Source of the DNA: Candidatus Ruthturnera sp.
Lineage (GTDB): Bacteria; Pseudomonadota; Gammaproteobacteria; PS1; Pseudothioglobaceae
Reading direction: 5' to 3'
Length of the DNA: 34,881 bases
Assembly (NCBI GenBank): GCA_030599095.1
Contig: JAUVOQ010000015.1
Location: 1-34,881, forward strand
The notes beneath the pieces were generated by a model. The model was not told where the DNA came from. It did no database searches and saw only the letters and a program-made list of their open reading frames with translations. A program made the translations under genes and the position numbers. Below, in pieces: positions 25,236 to 33,437 of this stretch. Numbering within the stretch: the stretch's first letter is position 1; each line of letters begins with the position of its first letter.

Positions 25236-25980
25236 TACAGTTTTAGTCTTATCAGGACTTGACCCTTGTGGTGGCGCAGGGTTGGTTGCTGATATTGAAA
25301 GTATCAATCAATTTGGGGTAACACCACTCGTTATTACTACCAACCTTAGCGTGCAAAACACAGTGTCAGTTGAAAGTTTGGTTGAGGTGGATTGTGATTT
25401 GATTGTTAAGCAATTTAAGCATTTACAAACTGATGTTGATTTTGAAGTGGTGAAAATCGGCTTATTATCCTCAATTAAGCAAATTAAAACCATTGCCAAG
25501 TTGGTTAAAAATAAAACCATCATTCTTGACCCAATTGTGAAATCTAGTAGTGATTGTGATTTTTTAGATGATGCTTTAATTGATGCTTTAAAACAACAAT
25601 TGTTACCACTGACAAAAGTTATCACGCCTAATTTGGCAGAATTGCAAGTTCTATCAGGCGAACAAGATGAACAAAAAGCCATTAAAAAACTCTTTTGCAA
25701 TTGGATTTTACTCACCAAAACTGATTCATCTGACGATGTGATTGAGCATTGTTTGTATCATCACGCAACACTCATTCAAAGTTTTGTTTATCAAAAGTTA
25801 CCAGGTAATTATCACGGCTCTGGCTGTACACTTTCGAGCGCAATAAGTGCATTAATTGCATCAGGTTTGGGTATTGAAATTGCTTGCAAGCGCGCATTGG
25901 ACTATACCTATCAAACTTTGTTAAATGCCAAAAGTATCGGTAAAATGCAGTTTCACCCTAACAGGCAAAAACCATCATGA
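25228..25980 (+). CDS. thiD: Hydroxymethylpyrimidine / phosphomethylpyrimidine kinase
   Basis: A ribokinase-fold enzyme that phosphorylates HMP and HMP-P for thiamine synthesis. The 250 residues begin with the substrate loop [15 protein letters not shown] (9-23), include [18 protein letters not shown] and TPNLAEL, and end with the anion-hole motif [13 protein letters not shown], where the cysteine is typical of ThiD. It overlaps dsbA by eight bases and hisC by ATGA (25977-25980). No thiE or thiG is nearby. A pyridoxal-kinase role is less likely because of the GSGCT motif. Confidence 0.9.
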   Translation: MNDTVLVLSGLDPCGGAGLVADIESINQFGVTPLVITTNLSVQNTVSVESLVEVDCDLIVKQFKHLQTDVDFEVVKIGLLSSIKQIKTIAKLVKNKTIILDPIVKSSSDCDFLDDALIDALKQQLLPLTKVITPNLAELQVLSGEQDEQKAIKKLFCNWILLTKTDSSDDVIEHCLYHHATLIQSFVYQKLPGNYHGSGCTLSSAISALIASGLGIEIACKRALDYTYQTLLNAKSIGKMQFHPNRQKPS

Positions 25981-27056
25981 GTTTTATTGACAACTGGCTT
26001 AGATCCGACATTAAGGTGATTAACGCCTACCATGTGCCATATTCTGCCGATATGGTCAAATTAGATGCGATGGAGTCGCCATTTCCTTTGTCTGATGAAT
26101 TAACGAGTCAATATTTGGACTATTTAGCTGATGCACAGCTTAATCGCTACCCCAGCCCCAATGCAGATGAATTACAACAAACTTTGCGTGAGTTGATGGA
26201 TATTCCTGATGAATTTGGCGTGCTATTAGGCAATGGCTCGGATGAATTGATTCAATTATTAGCCTTGGCATGTGATACGGGGGATACTATTCTAAGCGTT
26301 GCACCAAGTTTTGTGATGTACGGGATGGTTGCAAAATTTACACGCCTTAATTATCAAAGTGTTGCATTAACGAATGATTTTGAGATTGACGCTGATGCCA
26401 TGCAAAAAGCCATACAAATCCACAATCCTAAATTAATTTTTATCGCTTATCCAAACAATCCAACAGGCAATATGTTTAATCGTGCAACCATTGAACGCAT
26501 TATCACTTCAAGCAAGGCAATGATTGTGCTTGATGAAGCCTATTATGCGTATGCAACAGACAGTTTTTTAACCGATATTGCTAAGTATCCAAATCTAGTT
26601 TTACTTAGAACAGTTTCTAAAATTGGTTTTGCTGGTCTACGCCTAGGTTTGTTGATTGCTGCGAAAGACACAGTCAAGCAATTAGACAAATTACGTCTGC
26701 CTTACAACATTAATACCCTAACCCAAGTGAGTGCCAATTTTCTTTTGCAAGAAAAAGGAATCATCAATGCCAACGCCAGTATTATTCTTGCCCAACGCCA
26801 GATATTATTTGATGCACTTGTTAAAACAAAGGTTTTAAAAGTTTATCCATCACAAGCAAATTTTATTTTATTTAAAGCGCCTAATGCAAATATTTTATTT
26901 GGGTTTTTGCGAGATAATGGCATATTAATTAAAAATTTAAGCACCACAAAGCAGTTGACTGATTGTTTACGTGTGACGATTGGCACTTTGAAGCAAAATC
27001 AAAAATTTATCAACATTGTAAAAAGTTTTTATAACCCCACAAGGCGGCGCAAGTGA
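25977..27056 (+). CDS. hisC: Histidinol-phosphate aminotransferase
   Basis: A PLP enzyme converting imidazole-acetol phosphate and glutamate to histidinol phosphate. The 359 residues show the fold-type I landmarks: GNGSDELIQ (85-93), AYPNNPTGN (157-165), the PLP-contacting DEAYYAY (186-192), the Schiff-base lysine K215 in RTVSKIGFAGLRLG, and a C-terminal arginine in DCLRVTIGT that binds substrate. It sits in an overlapping gene run, away from hisB and hisH 4 kb downstream. Confidence 0.95.
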   Translation: MSFIDNWLRSDIKVINAYHVPYSADMVKLDAMESPFPLSDELTSQYLDYLADAQLNRYPSPNADELQQTLRELMDIPDEFGVLLGNGSDELIQLLALACDTGDTILSVAPSFVMYGMVAKFTRLNYQSVALTNDFEIDADAMQKAIQIHNPKLIFIAYPNNPTGNMFNRATIERIITSSKAMIVLDEAYYAYATDSFLTDIAKYPNLVLLRTVSKIGFAGLRLGLLIAAKDTVKQLDKLRLPYNINTLTQVSANFLLQEKGIINANASIILAQRQILFDALVKTKVLKVYPSQANFILFKAPNANILFGFLRDNGILIKNLSTTKQLTDCLRVTIGTLKQNQKFINIVKSFYNPTRRRK

Positions 27057-27793
27057 TTGACAATAAAACCTTATCTAAGTATTGTCATGATTATCTTAAT
27101 ATAGATGCATTTGATGATTATTGTCCAAATGGCCTGCAAATTGAAGGGCGTCAACAAATTAACAAAATTATTGCTGGGGTAAGTGCCAATCAGGACTTAA
27201 TTGATTGTGCAATTGATGAAAATGCTGATGCACTATTTGTTCATCATGGGTTCTTTTGGAAAAACGAAAACCCAACAATTACGGGCATCAAAAAAAATCG
27301 CATCAAAGCTTTGCTGGAGAAGAATATCAATCTATTTGCCTACCATCTACCACTTGACGCACACATCACAGTCGGTAATAATGCACAACTTGCACAACGC
27401 TTTGGCATTAAAAATCCTGTGCCAATCGGCGATACTTTGGTTTGGCAGGGCGAGATTGATACTTCATTAGCAAACTTTTCAAAGACCATTGCACAATTGA
27501 TTAATCGCAAGCCCTTAGTTTTTGGCGATGATAATAAAACCCTAAAACGCATCGCATGGTGCAGTGGCGGTGCTCAAACCTACATTGAACACGCCATCAA
27601 CATCAACGCCGACTGCTTCCTCACTGGCGAAATATCAGAACAAATCCCCGCCATCGCTAAAGAAAACAACATCGCCTTTATATCCGCAGGACACCATGCC
27701 ACCGAGCGTTATGGCGTGCAAGCATTGTGCCAACATCTTGCTAGTAAATTTAACCTTAAATACCAATTTATCGAGATTGACAATTCCGTCTAA
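27053..27793 (+). CDS. Nif3-like dinuclear metal centre protein (YbgI family)
   Basis: A member of the Nif3/YbgI family, toroidal hexamers with two metal ions per subunit; some are annotated as GTP cyclohydrolase type 2, but the physiological role is debated. The start is GTG at 27053, overlapping the hisC stop as GTGA. The 246 residues contain the metal-binding FVHHGFFW (H64, H65), YHLPLDAH and, near the end, ISAGHHATERYGV with the paired histidines and glutamate. Length matches the short bacterial form without the PII-like insert. It closes the folB-to-nif3 run. Confidence 0.92.
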   Translation: MIDNKTLSKYCHDYLNIDAFDDYCPNGLQIEGRQQINKIIAGVSANQDLIDCAIDENADALFVHHGFFWKNENPTITGIKKNRIKALLEKNINLFAYHLPLDAHITVGNNAQLAQRFGIKNPVPIGDTLVWQGEIDTSLANFSKTIAQLINRKPLVFGDDNKTLKRIAWCSGGAQTYIEHAININADCFLTGEISEQIPAIAKENNIAFISAGHHATERYGVQALCQHLASKFNLKYQFIEIDNSV

Positions 27794-28041
27794 TATCACC
27801 TATTTTTTGTAATTTATGCTAGACAAAATTTTAGGCCTTTAAGCGTCCTTAGCACATTTTTAACACCTAGTAATAAACAAGGCTTTTTAATTTTAGTAAC
27901 TAATCAAGAATTTGCGGGTATTTGAAGGAAGTTTACTAGTACTTAAAAATATTTTGCGAAGACTACTTTTTCTCTTTTTTACGCCCGTTAATTTACCGCC
28001 TAGTTTTAATCTCAAAAAGGCATCATTTTTTAAATAATGAT

Positions 28042-28058
28042 TTAAGTTGACAACTTAA
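28042..28058. promoter_or_regulatory. Candidate operator, perfect 7-3-7 palindrome
   Basis: TTAAGTT, GAC and AACTTAA form a perfect 17-base inverted repeat. It ends two bases before the extended -10 of the lipoprotein operon, covering the -35 and spacer region, where a bound repressor would block RNA polymerase. I cannot assign a regulator family. Confidence 0.5.
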
Positions 28059-28060
28059 TT

Positions 28061-28069
28061 TGATATAAT
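28061..28069 (+). promoter_or_regulatory. Extended -10 promoter of the lipoprotein operon
   Basis: TGATATAAT is a perfect extended -10 (TGn plus TATAAT). A TTGACA at 28047-28052 lies only 11 bases upstream, too close to serve as -35. The implied start of transcription near 28076 rules out translation from the ATG at 28073 and supports the ATG at 28100. Confidence 0.65.
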
Positions 28070-28099
28070 CTGATGCAATTTTATCTAATAGGTCAACCT

Positions 28100-28774
28100 A
28101 TGCAAAATAAATTAACCCTAAGTATTGTTGCTGTAACTCTACTCAATTTATTTGGCTGTATGGCGCAAGAAACACATAAAACTATTGTTCCAGAGCGTGT
28201 TAAGTCCTTTCAGAAAACTTATAATGGTGTTCGTATAGACATTGCTGTTGGGTTGTTTCAAAATCGGTCTAATTATATGCGTGGCTTGTTTTCTTCTAAT
28301 TCAGACAAGTTAGGAAATCAATCAAAAACTATTCTTAAAACACACCTACAGCAAAGCAATCTCTTTAATGTTATGGATCGCCAAAACTTAAAAGGCAATG
28401 CCCGAGAAGCAAAGCGATTGAATCTCAAGCAAAACATTAAAGGTGTGCGTTACACAATAACTGGCAATGTTACTGAGTTTGGTCGTAAAGTGACAGGACA
28501 TAAAATGTTGTTTGGTATATTAGGGTCAGGCAAAAAGCAGAGTACTTATGCCAAGGTTTCTTTAAATATTGTTGATGTTTTAACCTCTCAAATCGTTTAT
28601 TCTGTGCAGGGTGCAGGCGAATACACACTGAGTAATGAAGAATTAATTGGTTTTGGTGGCAGTGCAGGCTATGATGCAACCCTAAATGGCAAAGTACTTA
28701 ATTTGTCCATTATGGAGGCGGTCAATAATATGGTTAGTGATATACAAAACGGCACTTGGCAAGTAGGAAAATAA
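28100..28774 (+). CDS. CsgG-family outer-membrane lipoprotein
   Basis: I start at the ATG at 28100; the earlier ATG at 28073 lies at the predicted transcription start. The resulting 224-residue protein opens with a lipoprotein signal, LTLSIVAVTLLNLFGC, with lipobox LFGC and C20 as the lipidated residue. The mature part has CsgG/LpoB-type elements: RIDIAVGLFQNRSNY, ILKTHLQQSNLFNVMDRQNL, YTITGNVTEFG, VSLNIVDVLTSQIVYSVQGAGEY and a C-terminal helix EAVNNMVSDI. CsgG relatives form secretion channels or act in the periplasm. The two following lipoprotein genes are its usual partners, so the three likely form an envelope complex of unknown task. Confidence 0.85.
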   Translation: MQNKLTLSIVAVTLLNLFGCMAQETHKTIVPERVKSFQKTYNGVRIDIAVGLFQNRSNYMRGLFSSNSDKLGNQSKTILKTHLQQSNLFNVMDRQNLKGNAREAKRLNLKQNIKGVRYTITGNVTEFGRKVTGHKMLFGILGSGKKQSTYAKVSLNIVDVLTSQIVYSVQGAGEYTLSNEELIGFGGSAGYDATLNGKVLNLSIMEAVNNMVSDIQNGTWQVGK

Positions 28775-28778
28775 GCTG

Positions 28779-29144
28779 ATGTTTAACAAATATTTAGTCA
28801 TATTATTGTTTGGCACATCGTTAGGTGGTTGTGTTACCAATCAAGAAATGTATTATTGGGGCGAGTATGAGAGCATTGTGCGTCAATCTTATGTAGAGCT
28901 GGGTGTGATGGATACTCAAACTCAAATTGAACAACTAAATACTGATTTACAAAAAACCGAAGCTGCTGGCAAGAAAATTGCACCAGGTATTTATGCACAT
29001 TTAGGCATGTTGTATGCCGAGCAAGGGAAATACACGCAATCTAGGGTGGCGTTATTGCAAGAAAAAATCCTGTTTCCAGAAGCTGGTGTATTGATTGATG
29101 GTATGCTCAATCGTGTTGACAAAAAACTAACTAATGATGAATAA
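28779..29144 (+). CDS. DUF4810-type lipoprotein
   Basis: A 121-residue lipoprotein with signal LVILLFGTSLGGC (lipobox LGGC, cysteine at 18). It continues with the family hallmark MYYWGEYE and a helical, TPR-like remainder (IYAHLGMLYAEQGKYTQSRVALLQEK). Members of DUF4810 occur between a CsgG-like and a DUF799 lipoprotein gene in many proteobacteria, including Neisseria. It begins four bases after the CsgG-like gene and overlaps the next by 11 bases, so the three are translated together. Function unknown. Confidence 0.85.
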   Translation: MFNKYLVILLFGTSLGGCVTNQEMYYWGEYESIVRQSYVELGVMDTQTQIEQLNTDLQKTEAAGKKIAPGIYAHLGMLYAEQGKYTQSRVALLQEKILFPEAGVLIDGMLNRVDKKLTNDE

Positions 29145-29781
29145 ACTATTTAAAAGAGTTGGATTAATGGTGATATTTGCAATGCTTATTTCTGGTTGTC
29201 AAACGGTAGAGCCTTATGATTACACAGCCTTGAAGAAAAGTAGACCTCGCTCTATTGTTATCATTCCTCCGAATAATAATTCCGTTGAGGTTAATGCACC
29301 TTACCTTTATCTTTCTACGTTGACTAGACCATTAGCTGAAAAAGGCTACTATGTTTTACCTGTTGCAGTCATTGATCAATTCTTGAAAGAAAACGGACTA
29401 CCAACACCTGCGGAAATGAATAACATTCCATTGGACAAAATTGATAAACACATTGGTGCTGATGCAGTGTTGTATGTTACCATTAATGAATGGGGTCAGA
29501 AGTTCATGGTAATTTCTTCAGTTACTACAGTTTCAGCTGAGCTCCAGTTAGTTGATGTTAAAACTGGCACAATTTTATGGGAGTCAACTGCTGTTGCTAC
29601 TAGAGACTCAGGCGATGGTGGTGGTAGTCTTGCAGGAATGCTAATAAATGCAATTATCACTCAAGTTATGGCCTCTTCAATCGACCGCTCGTATGAAACA
29701 GCCATGTTTGCAAATGCTATAGCTATTAATCATAAATCAAGAGGATTACTTGATGGTCCATATAAAACACTTGCCAAATAG
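29134..29781 (+). CDS. DUF799-type lipoprotein
   Basis: A 215-residue lipoprotein: signal GLMVIFAMLISGC with lipobox ISGC, then the DUF799 pattern RPRSIVIIPPNNNSVEV, YLYLSTLTRPLAEKGYYVLP, IDKHIGADAVLYVTINEWG, LQLVDVKTGTILWES and a glycine-rich segment DSGDGGGSL. The Neisseria relative is a surface-related lipoprotein studied as a vaccine candidate (GNA1162), with a TolB/CsgG-like fold. Either of two adjacent ATGs (29134, 29137) may be used. It is the last gene of the trio; asd follows 85 bases later with its own -10 box. Confidence 0.87.
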   Translation: MMNKLFKRVGLMVIFAMLISGCQTVEPYDYTALKKSRPRSIVIIPPNNNSVEVNAPYLYLSTLTRPLAEKGYYVLPVAVIDQFLKENGLPTPAEMNNIPLDKIDKHIGADAVLYVTINEWGQKFMVISSVTTVSAELQLVDVKTGTILWESTAVATRDSGDGGGSLAGMLINAIITQVMASSIDRSYETAMFANAIAINHKSRGLLDGPYKTLAK

Positions 29782-29836
29782 GGTACAAACAAGGACTTTG
29801 TTGCAATTGTAAAACTTCTATTGTCTTGAAAATAGG

Positions 29837-29842
29837 TATAAT
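29837..29842 (+). promoter_or_regulatory. Candidate -10 box for asd
   Basis: TATAAT, 25 bases before the asd ATG. No strong -35 is seen; ACTTCT at a 17-base distance is weak. Confidence 0.45.
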
Positions 29843-29866
29843 GCCTTTATTTTATCATTTTATACC

Positions 29867-30892
29867 ATGAGCAAAAAGTTTGATGTTGCCGTTATCGGTG
29901 CGACAGGTGCAGTAGGGGAAACAATTCTTTCTATTTTAGAACAGCGGGATTTTCCAATTAATAATTTATACCCTTTGGCGAGTGCTAATTCTGTGGGTAA
30001 GAAAGTGTTTTGTCAGGGTAAAAATTGGACGGTGCAAGATTTAAATACCTTTGATTTTTCAAAAGTACAAATAGGGCTGTTTTCAGCAGGTGGTCATATT
30101 TCTGAAAAATATGCACCAATTGCCGCTGAGGCAGGCTGTGTGGTGATTGATAATACGGCGCATTTTCGTCGTGATAAGGACATTCCATTGGTGGTGCCAG
30201 AAGTCAATCCACATGCGATTGCGGATTATACAAAGCGCAATATTATTGCAAATCCAAATTGTTCAACCATTCAAATGTTGGTGGCACTCAAACCGATTTA
30301 TGATGCGGTGGGGATTAAGCGTATTAATGTGGCGACTTATCAAGCGGTATCGGGTTCTGGCAAGGAAGCGATTAGTGAATTAATCGACCAAACCACTAAA
30401 TTATTAAGTGGCAATACTGAGGTTGATGTTGAGATCTATCCAAAGCAAATCGCTTTTAATGTCATCCCACATATTGATGTTTTCCAAGACAACGGCTATA
30501 CCAAAGAAGAGATGAAAATGGTGTGGGAGACTCAAAAGATTTTTGAGGATGAGAACATCTTAGTTAATCCAACAGCAGTGCGTGTGCCTGTTATTTATGG
30601 TCATTCTGAAGCGATTAATATCGAAACTGTAAAAAAAATTACTACCGCTGAAGCCACTAAAATTTTGTCAAAAGCAAATGGTGTTACGGTTATGGATAAG
30701 CGTGAAGATGGGGGTTATGCCACGCCATTTGTGGAGGCAACTAATCATGATGACACATTTGTGAGCCGCATCCGCGAGGATATTTCCCATGAAAAAGGCT
30801 TAAATCTGTGGGTGGTTTCTGATAATATTCGTAAAGGTGCGGCGCTTAATACCGTACAAATCGCTGAAATTCTAATTGAGGAGTATTTATAA
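29867..30892 (+). CDS. asd: Aspartate-semialdehyde dehydrogenase
   Basis: Reduces aspartyl phosphate to the semialdehyde, the branch point to lysine, diaminopimelate, threonine and methionine. The 341 residues show the NADPH loop GATGAVGE (11-18), the phosphate-binding arginine region HFRRDKDIPLVVPEVN, the catalytic C132 in NPNCSTIQ, the second active-site region YQAVSGSGKEA, and the acid-base histidine in IYGHSEAINIE. Length and motifs are those of the USG-1/Asd type found in many proteobacteria. Confidence 0.96.
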   Translation: MSKKFDVAVIGATGAVGETILSILEQRDFPINNLYPLASANSVGKKVFCQGKNWTVQDLNTFDFSKVQIGLFSAGGHISEKYAPIAAEAGCVVIDNTAHFRRDKDIPLVVPEVNPHAIADYTKRNIIANPNCSTIQMLVALKPIYDAVGIKRINVATYQAVSGSGKEAISELIDQTTKLLSGNTEVDVEIYPKQIAFNVIPHIDVFQDNGYTKEEMKMVWETQKIFEDENILVNPTAVRVPVIYGHSEAINIETVKKITTAEATKILSKANGVTVMDKREDGGYATPFVEATNHDDTFVSRIREDISHEKGLNLWVVSDNIRKGAALNTVQIAEILIEEYL

Positions 30893-30895
30893 ATC

Positions 30896-31138
30896 GTGTC
30901 ATCACAAAAACTACCCACTAAAAGCCTTGTTGTTGCTATTCTTTTGGCCATATTTTTAGGACCAATTGGGTTGTTTTATGCGAGTGTTATTGGCGCTTTG
31001 ATTATGCTGGTCATTACTGCAATTATTGGTTTTATTACCTTTGGATTTGGGCTGTTTATTCCTTATATTATTTGTATTATATGGGCGATTATTGCTGTCA
31101 ATAGTTATAATAAAAGGATCATTGAACTTGCAGAATAA
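30896..31138 (+). CDS. Small hydrophobic membrane protein
   Basis: An 80-residue protein starting at GTG (30896), three bases after asd and two before hisB, so it is probably co-transcribed with both. It has a short polar start (SSQKLPTKS), two or three tightly packed spans ([20 protein letters not shown], then the stretch from about 33 to 68), and a short basic/acidic tail [21 protein letters not shown] recalls small TM2-like proteins, but I do not recognise a family with confidence. Function unknown. Confidence 0.75.
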   Translation: MSSQKLPTKSLVVAILLAIFLGPIGLFYASVIGALIMLVITAIIGFITFGFGLFIPYIICIIWAIIAVNSYNKRIIELAE

Positions 31139-31140
31139 AT

Positions 31141-31719
31141 ATGATTAAAGTATCTAGAAAAACCAATGAAACTGACATTAGTGTTGAGCTCAATTTATAT
31201 GGCACTGGTCAGGCAAATATAGATACTGGCGTGCCATTTTTGGATCATATGTTGGATCAGGTTGCACGACACGGCTTAATGGATTTAACGATTAAATGCG
31301 ATGGTGATACACAAATTGATGATCATCATAGTGTGGAAGATATTGGCATTACACTAGGTCAGGCTTTTGCTCAAGCAACAGGTGATAAAAAAAGCTTTAT
31401 GCGTTATGGTCATTCTTATGTGCCACTGGATGAGGCGTTATCGTGCGTTGTGCTAGATCTTTCTGGTCGTCCTAGTTTGAATTTAAATGTGAGTTTTACG
31501 CGCGCTATGATTGGCACTTTTGATGTTGATTTGATTTCAGAATTTTTCCAAGGTTTTGTTAATCACGCCTTAATTACACTGCATATTGATAACCTTAAAG
31601 GGGTTAATTCTCATCATCAGGCTGAAACCATCTTTAAAGCATTTGGCAGAGCGTTGCGTATGGCAATAACAAAGGATGAGCGCCAACAGGGTGTGCCTTC
31701 AACCAAAGGCTCGCTTTAA
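31141..31719 (+). CDS. hisB: Imidazoleglycerol-phosphate dehydratase
   Basis: Dehydrates IGP to imidazole-acetol phosphate in histidine synthesis. The 192-residue single-domain form lacks the phosphatase domain of the E. coli fusion. The manganese-binding histidine motifs are duplicated, as in the family: [24 protein letters not shown], then the second half with NHALITLHI and [17 protein letters not shown]. hisH follows after six bases. Confidence 0.97.
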   Translation: MIKVSRKTNETDISVELNLYGTGQANIDTGVPFLDHMLDQVARHGLMDLTIKCDGDTQIDDHHSVEDIGITLGQAFAQATGDKKSFMRYGHSYVPLDEALSCVVLDLSGRPSLNLNVSFTRAMIGTFDVDLISEFFQGFVNHALITLHIDNLKGVNSHHQAETIFKAFGRALRMAITKDERQQGVPSTKGSL

Positions 31720-31725
31720 GCATTC

Positions 31726-32343
31726 ATGCAAAGTATTGCCATTATTGATTATGGTATGGGCAATGTGCGTAGTGTTCAAAAAGCACTTGCACATGTTGCT
31801 CCCAATGACCAAGTATTTTTAACTGATGATGCTGATTTAATCACTCAAGCTGATCGCATTGTTTTTCCAGGACAAGGCGCAATGGGCGCCTGTATGAAAG
31901 CATTAACACAACATGGATTAGTAGACGTTATCAAATGTTGTGTTGATGAAAAGCCATTTTTGGGCATCTGCTTAGGGTTGCAACTTTTATTTGATCATAG
32001 CGAGGAAAATAACGGCATTGATGGCTTGTCCATTGTGTCAGGCAATGTTATTAAATTCGCTAAGAATAACCTTAAAGTGCCACACATGGGCTGGAATACG
32101 ATAAAACAATCAATAGAGCATCCGCTTTGGCATAATATTGATGACAACGCACGTTTTTATAGTGTACATAGTTATTATGTAGAAGCAAGCCATACAAATA
32201 TGGTTGCTGGGGTGACTAATTATGGGGTTGATTTCACTTGTGCTATTGCTCAAGATAAACTATTTGCAGTGCAATTTCATCCTGAAAAATCACAAAACGA
32301 TGGTCTGCAATTACTCAGTAATTTTGTCAATTGGCAGGTTTAG
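31726..32343 (+). CDS. hisH: Imidazole glycerol phosphate synthase, glutaminase subunit
   Basis: The class I glutamine amidotransferase that feeds ammonia to HisF. The 205 residues open with IDYGMGNVRSVQKAL, show the oxyanion region FPGQGAMGACM, the nucleophile C82 in FLGICLGLQLLF, and the catalytic His-Glu in VQFHPEKSQ near the C-terminus. hisA and hisF, usual followers, are absent: the next genes are on the opposite strand, so the his genes are split in this genome. Confidence 0.96.
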   Translation: MQSIAIIDYGMGNVRSVQKALAHVAPNDQVFLTDDADLITQADRIVFPGQGAMGACMKALTQHGLVDVIKCCVDEKPFLGICLGLQLLFDHSEENNGIDGLSIVSGNVIKFAKNNLKVPHMGWNTIKQSIEHPLWHNIDDNARFYSVHSYYVEASHTNMVAGVTNYGVDFTCAIAQDKLFAVQFHPEKSQNDGLQLLSNFVNWQV

Positions 32344-32368
32344 TCGTTTTTTGTTAAAGAATTTATTT

Positions 32369-32617
32369 TTACTCAATTTTATAATTGTCCAGTTCAATAA
32401 TAAGTCGAGTTTTTTCATTATGAGCAATGTCAAACCAACTTCTATCCTCAAATACGCCTGTTAGTGCGTACAAAAAGCATAAATGTGGTTCGCCTAACTT
32501 GATATAGGCGGTAATTGCGCCTATTTTTTGTAAATCTTGTTTGTTGTAGATGCCTATTTTGTTTAATTGCTGTTCAGTTTTTTTGCCCAAACCGCATAAC
32601 TTCGCTAATTCTCCCAT
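32369..32617 (-). CDS. TfoX C-terminal-domain protein
   Basis: The 82-residue protein matches the C-terminal domain of TfoX/Sxy: GLGKKTEQQLNKIGIYNKQDLQKIGAITAYIKL, then LCFLYALTGVFEDRSWFDI. This is a helix-hairpin-helix-like fold. The N-terminal TfoX domain that completes the competence regulator is missing, as in many stand-alone proteins of this type. Its first 44 bases overlap the end of the kinase-like gene in another frame, so the two are probably translationally coupled. Its end faces hisH across 25 bases. Confidence 0.82.
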   Translation of the reverse strand: MGELAKLCGLGKKTEQQLNKIGIYNKQDLQKIGAITAYIKLGEPHLCFLYALTGVFEDRSWFDIAHNEKTRLIIELDNYKIE

Positions 32618-33437
32618 AACAATTCATTACATTTGTATGGTAACTATGACCAAAAAGATTAAGATGATTGAGATAATGATAGAGCATGTACAAGGGTTTT
32701 CGTTTGTTAAATCCCTCTTTGAACGGGAGAATGGCTGTATAACTGTTATAAAAATCATTTGAAAATCCACCAAACATAAAGGTTAAGGCAAAATCAGCCT
32801 CGCAGTGGCCATAATAACTGGCAGGGTCAATAAAATAAGGATTACTTTTCCCGATCAAAACATTGCCAGACCACAAGTCCCCATGTAGTAAGGTTGGGGT
32901 GATGTTGATGTCTAATAAATCAGGCAATACTTTTTCTATGCTTAGTAGTTGCTCGTAGTTTTTTGTATTCAAATAACCATTTTGTTTGGCAAGTTCAATT
33001 TGAAACAACAGACGGTATTCCCAAAAAAATACCGACCAATCGCTGATGTGTTTGCCGACTCCATTATATTGCGGTGTTTGTCCAATGTGATTGTCAAATT
33101 CAAAGCCAAAATAGTCCTGGGTATTTTGATGAAGTTTAGCCAATTCAACGCCCATTTGTGATTGTATATTTGCATTATGTGCAGTTTCAATCCATTCTAG
33201 AATTAAGCAATGTTCACAATAACCTAGTATTTTGGGTGTGTGGATTGTTTTGCCTAATAAGCAAAGTGCGCTACCTTCTAATAGTAATTGTTGATTGGTG
33301 CTGGATTGATATTTGATAAAAACGTGACGAGCATTATTTAAGGTCACTTTATAGGCATCAAACAACCCTGTGCTAACGGATTGTTTGTTAACGAGTGTTT
33401 GATTTAGGTGTTTTTCAATGTGCAATTCAGCAGACAT
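32574..33437 (-). CDS. Fructosamine/ketosamine-3-kinase family protein
   Basis: An aminoglycoside-phosphotransferase-fold kinase whose relatives phosphorylate sugars attached to protein amines, which destabilises the adduct (protein deglycation). I start at the ATG at 33437 because it overlaps the preceding stop as TAATG; the longer frame from 33530 runs inside the DUF1841 gene. The 287 residues show an ATP lysine region RHVFIKYQ, hinge CLILEWIE, catalytic LLHGDLWSGNVLI and the metal-binding FIDPASYYGHCEADFA, all diagnostic of PF03881-type kinases. The true substrate here is not known. Confidence 0.92.
   Translation of the reverse strand: MSAELHIEKHLNQTLVNKQSVSTGLFDAYKVTLNNARHVFIKYQSSTNQQLLLEGSALCLLGKTIHTPKILGYCEHCLILEWIETAHNANIQSQMGVELAKLHQNTQDYFGFEFDNHIGQTPQYNGVGKHISDWSVFFWEYRLLFQIELAKQNGYLNTKNYEQLLSIEKVLPDLLDINITPTLLHGDLWSGNVLIGKSNPYFIDPASYYGHCEADFALTFMFGGFSNDFYNSYTAILPFKEGFNKRKPLYMLYHYLNHLNLFGHSYHTNVMNCYGRISEVMRFGQKN

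Larger units (their letters stand above)
27794..28099. other. Intergenic region between the nif3 and lipoprotein genes
   Basis: These 306 bases are AT-rich and hold no convincing frame. The right end carries the promoter (28061-28069) and palindrome (28042-28058) of the lipoprotein operon. A small AT-rich inverted repeat (ATCATT at 28022-28027 with AATGAT at 28036-28041) lies just before them. I see no RNA gene and no clear terminator after the nif3-like gene. Confidence 0.6.

Noticed and set aside
27794-28040. A possible small RNA or riboswitch in the gap after the nif3-like gene
   Set aside because: No stable long stem, conserved riboswitch core or terminator could be recognised by eye.
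28047-28069. TTGACA followed by TATAAT as a standard sigma-70 promoter
   Set aside because: Only 11 bases separate the two hexamers. The -10 is better explained as an extended -10, and TTGACA as the centre of the palindrome.
28073-28099. Longer N-terminus for the CsgG-like lipoprotein from the ATG at 28073
   Set aside because: The codon lies at the predicted transcription start and would add polar residues in front of a standard lipoprotein signal.
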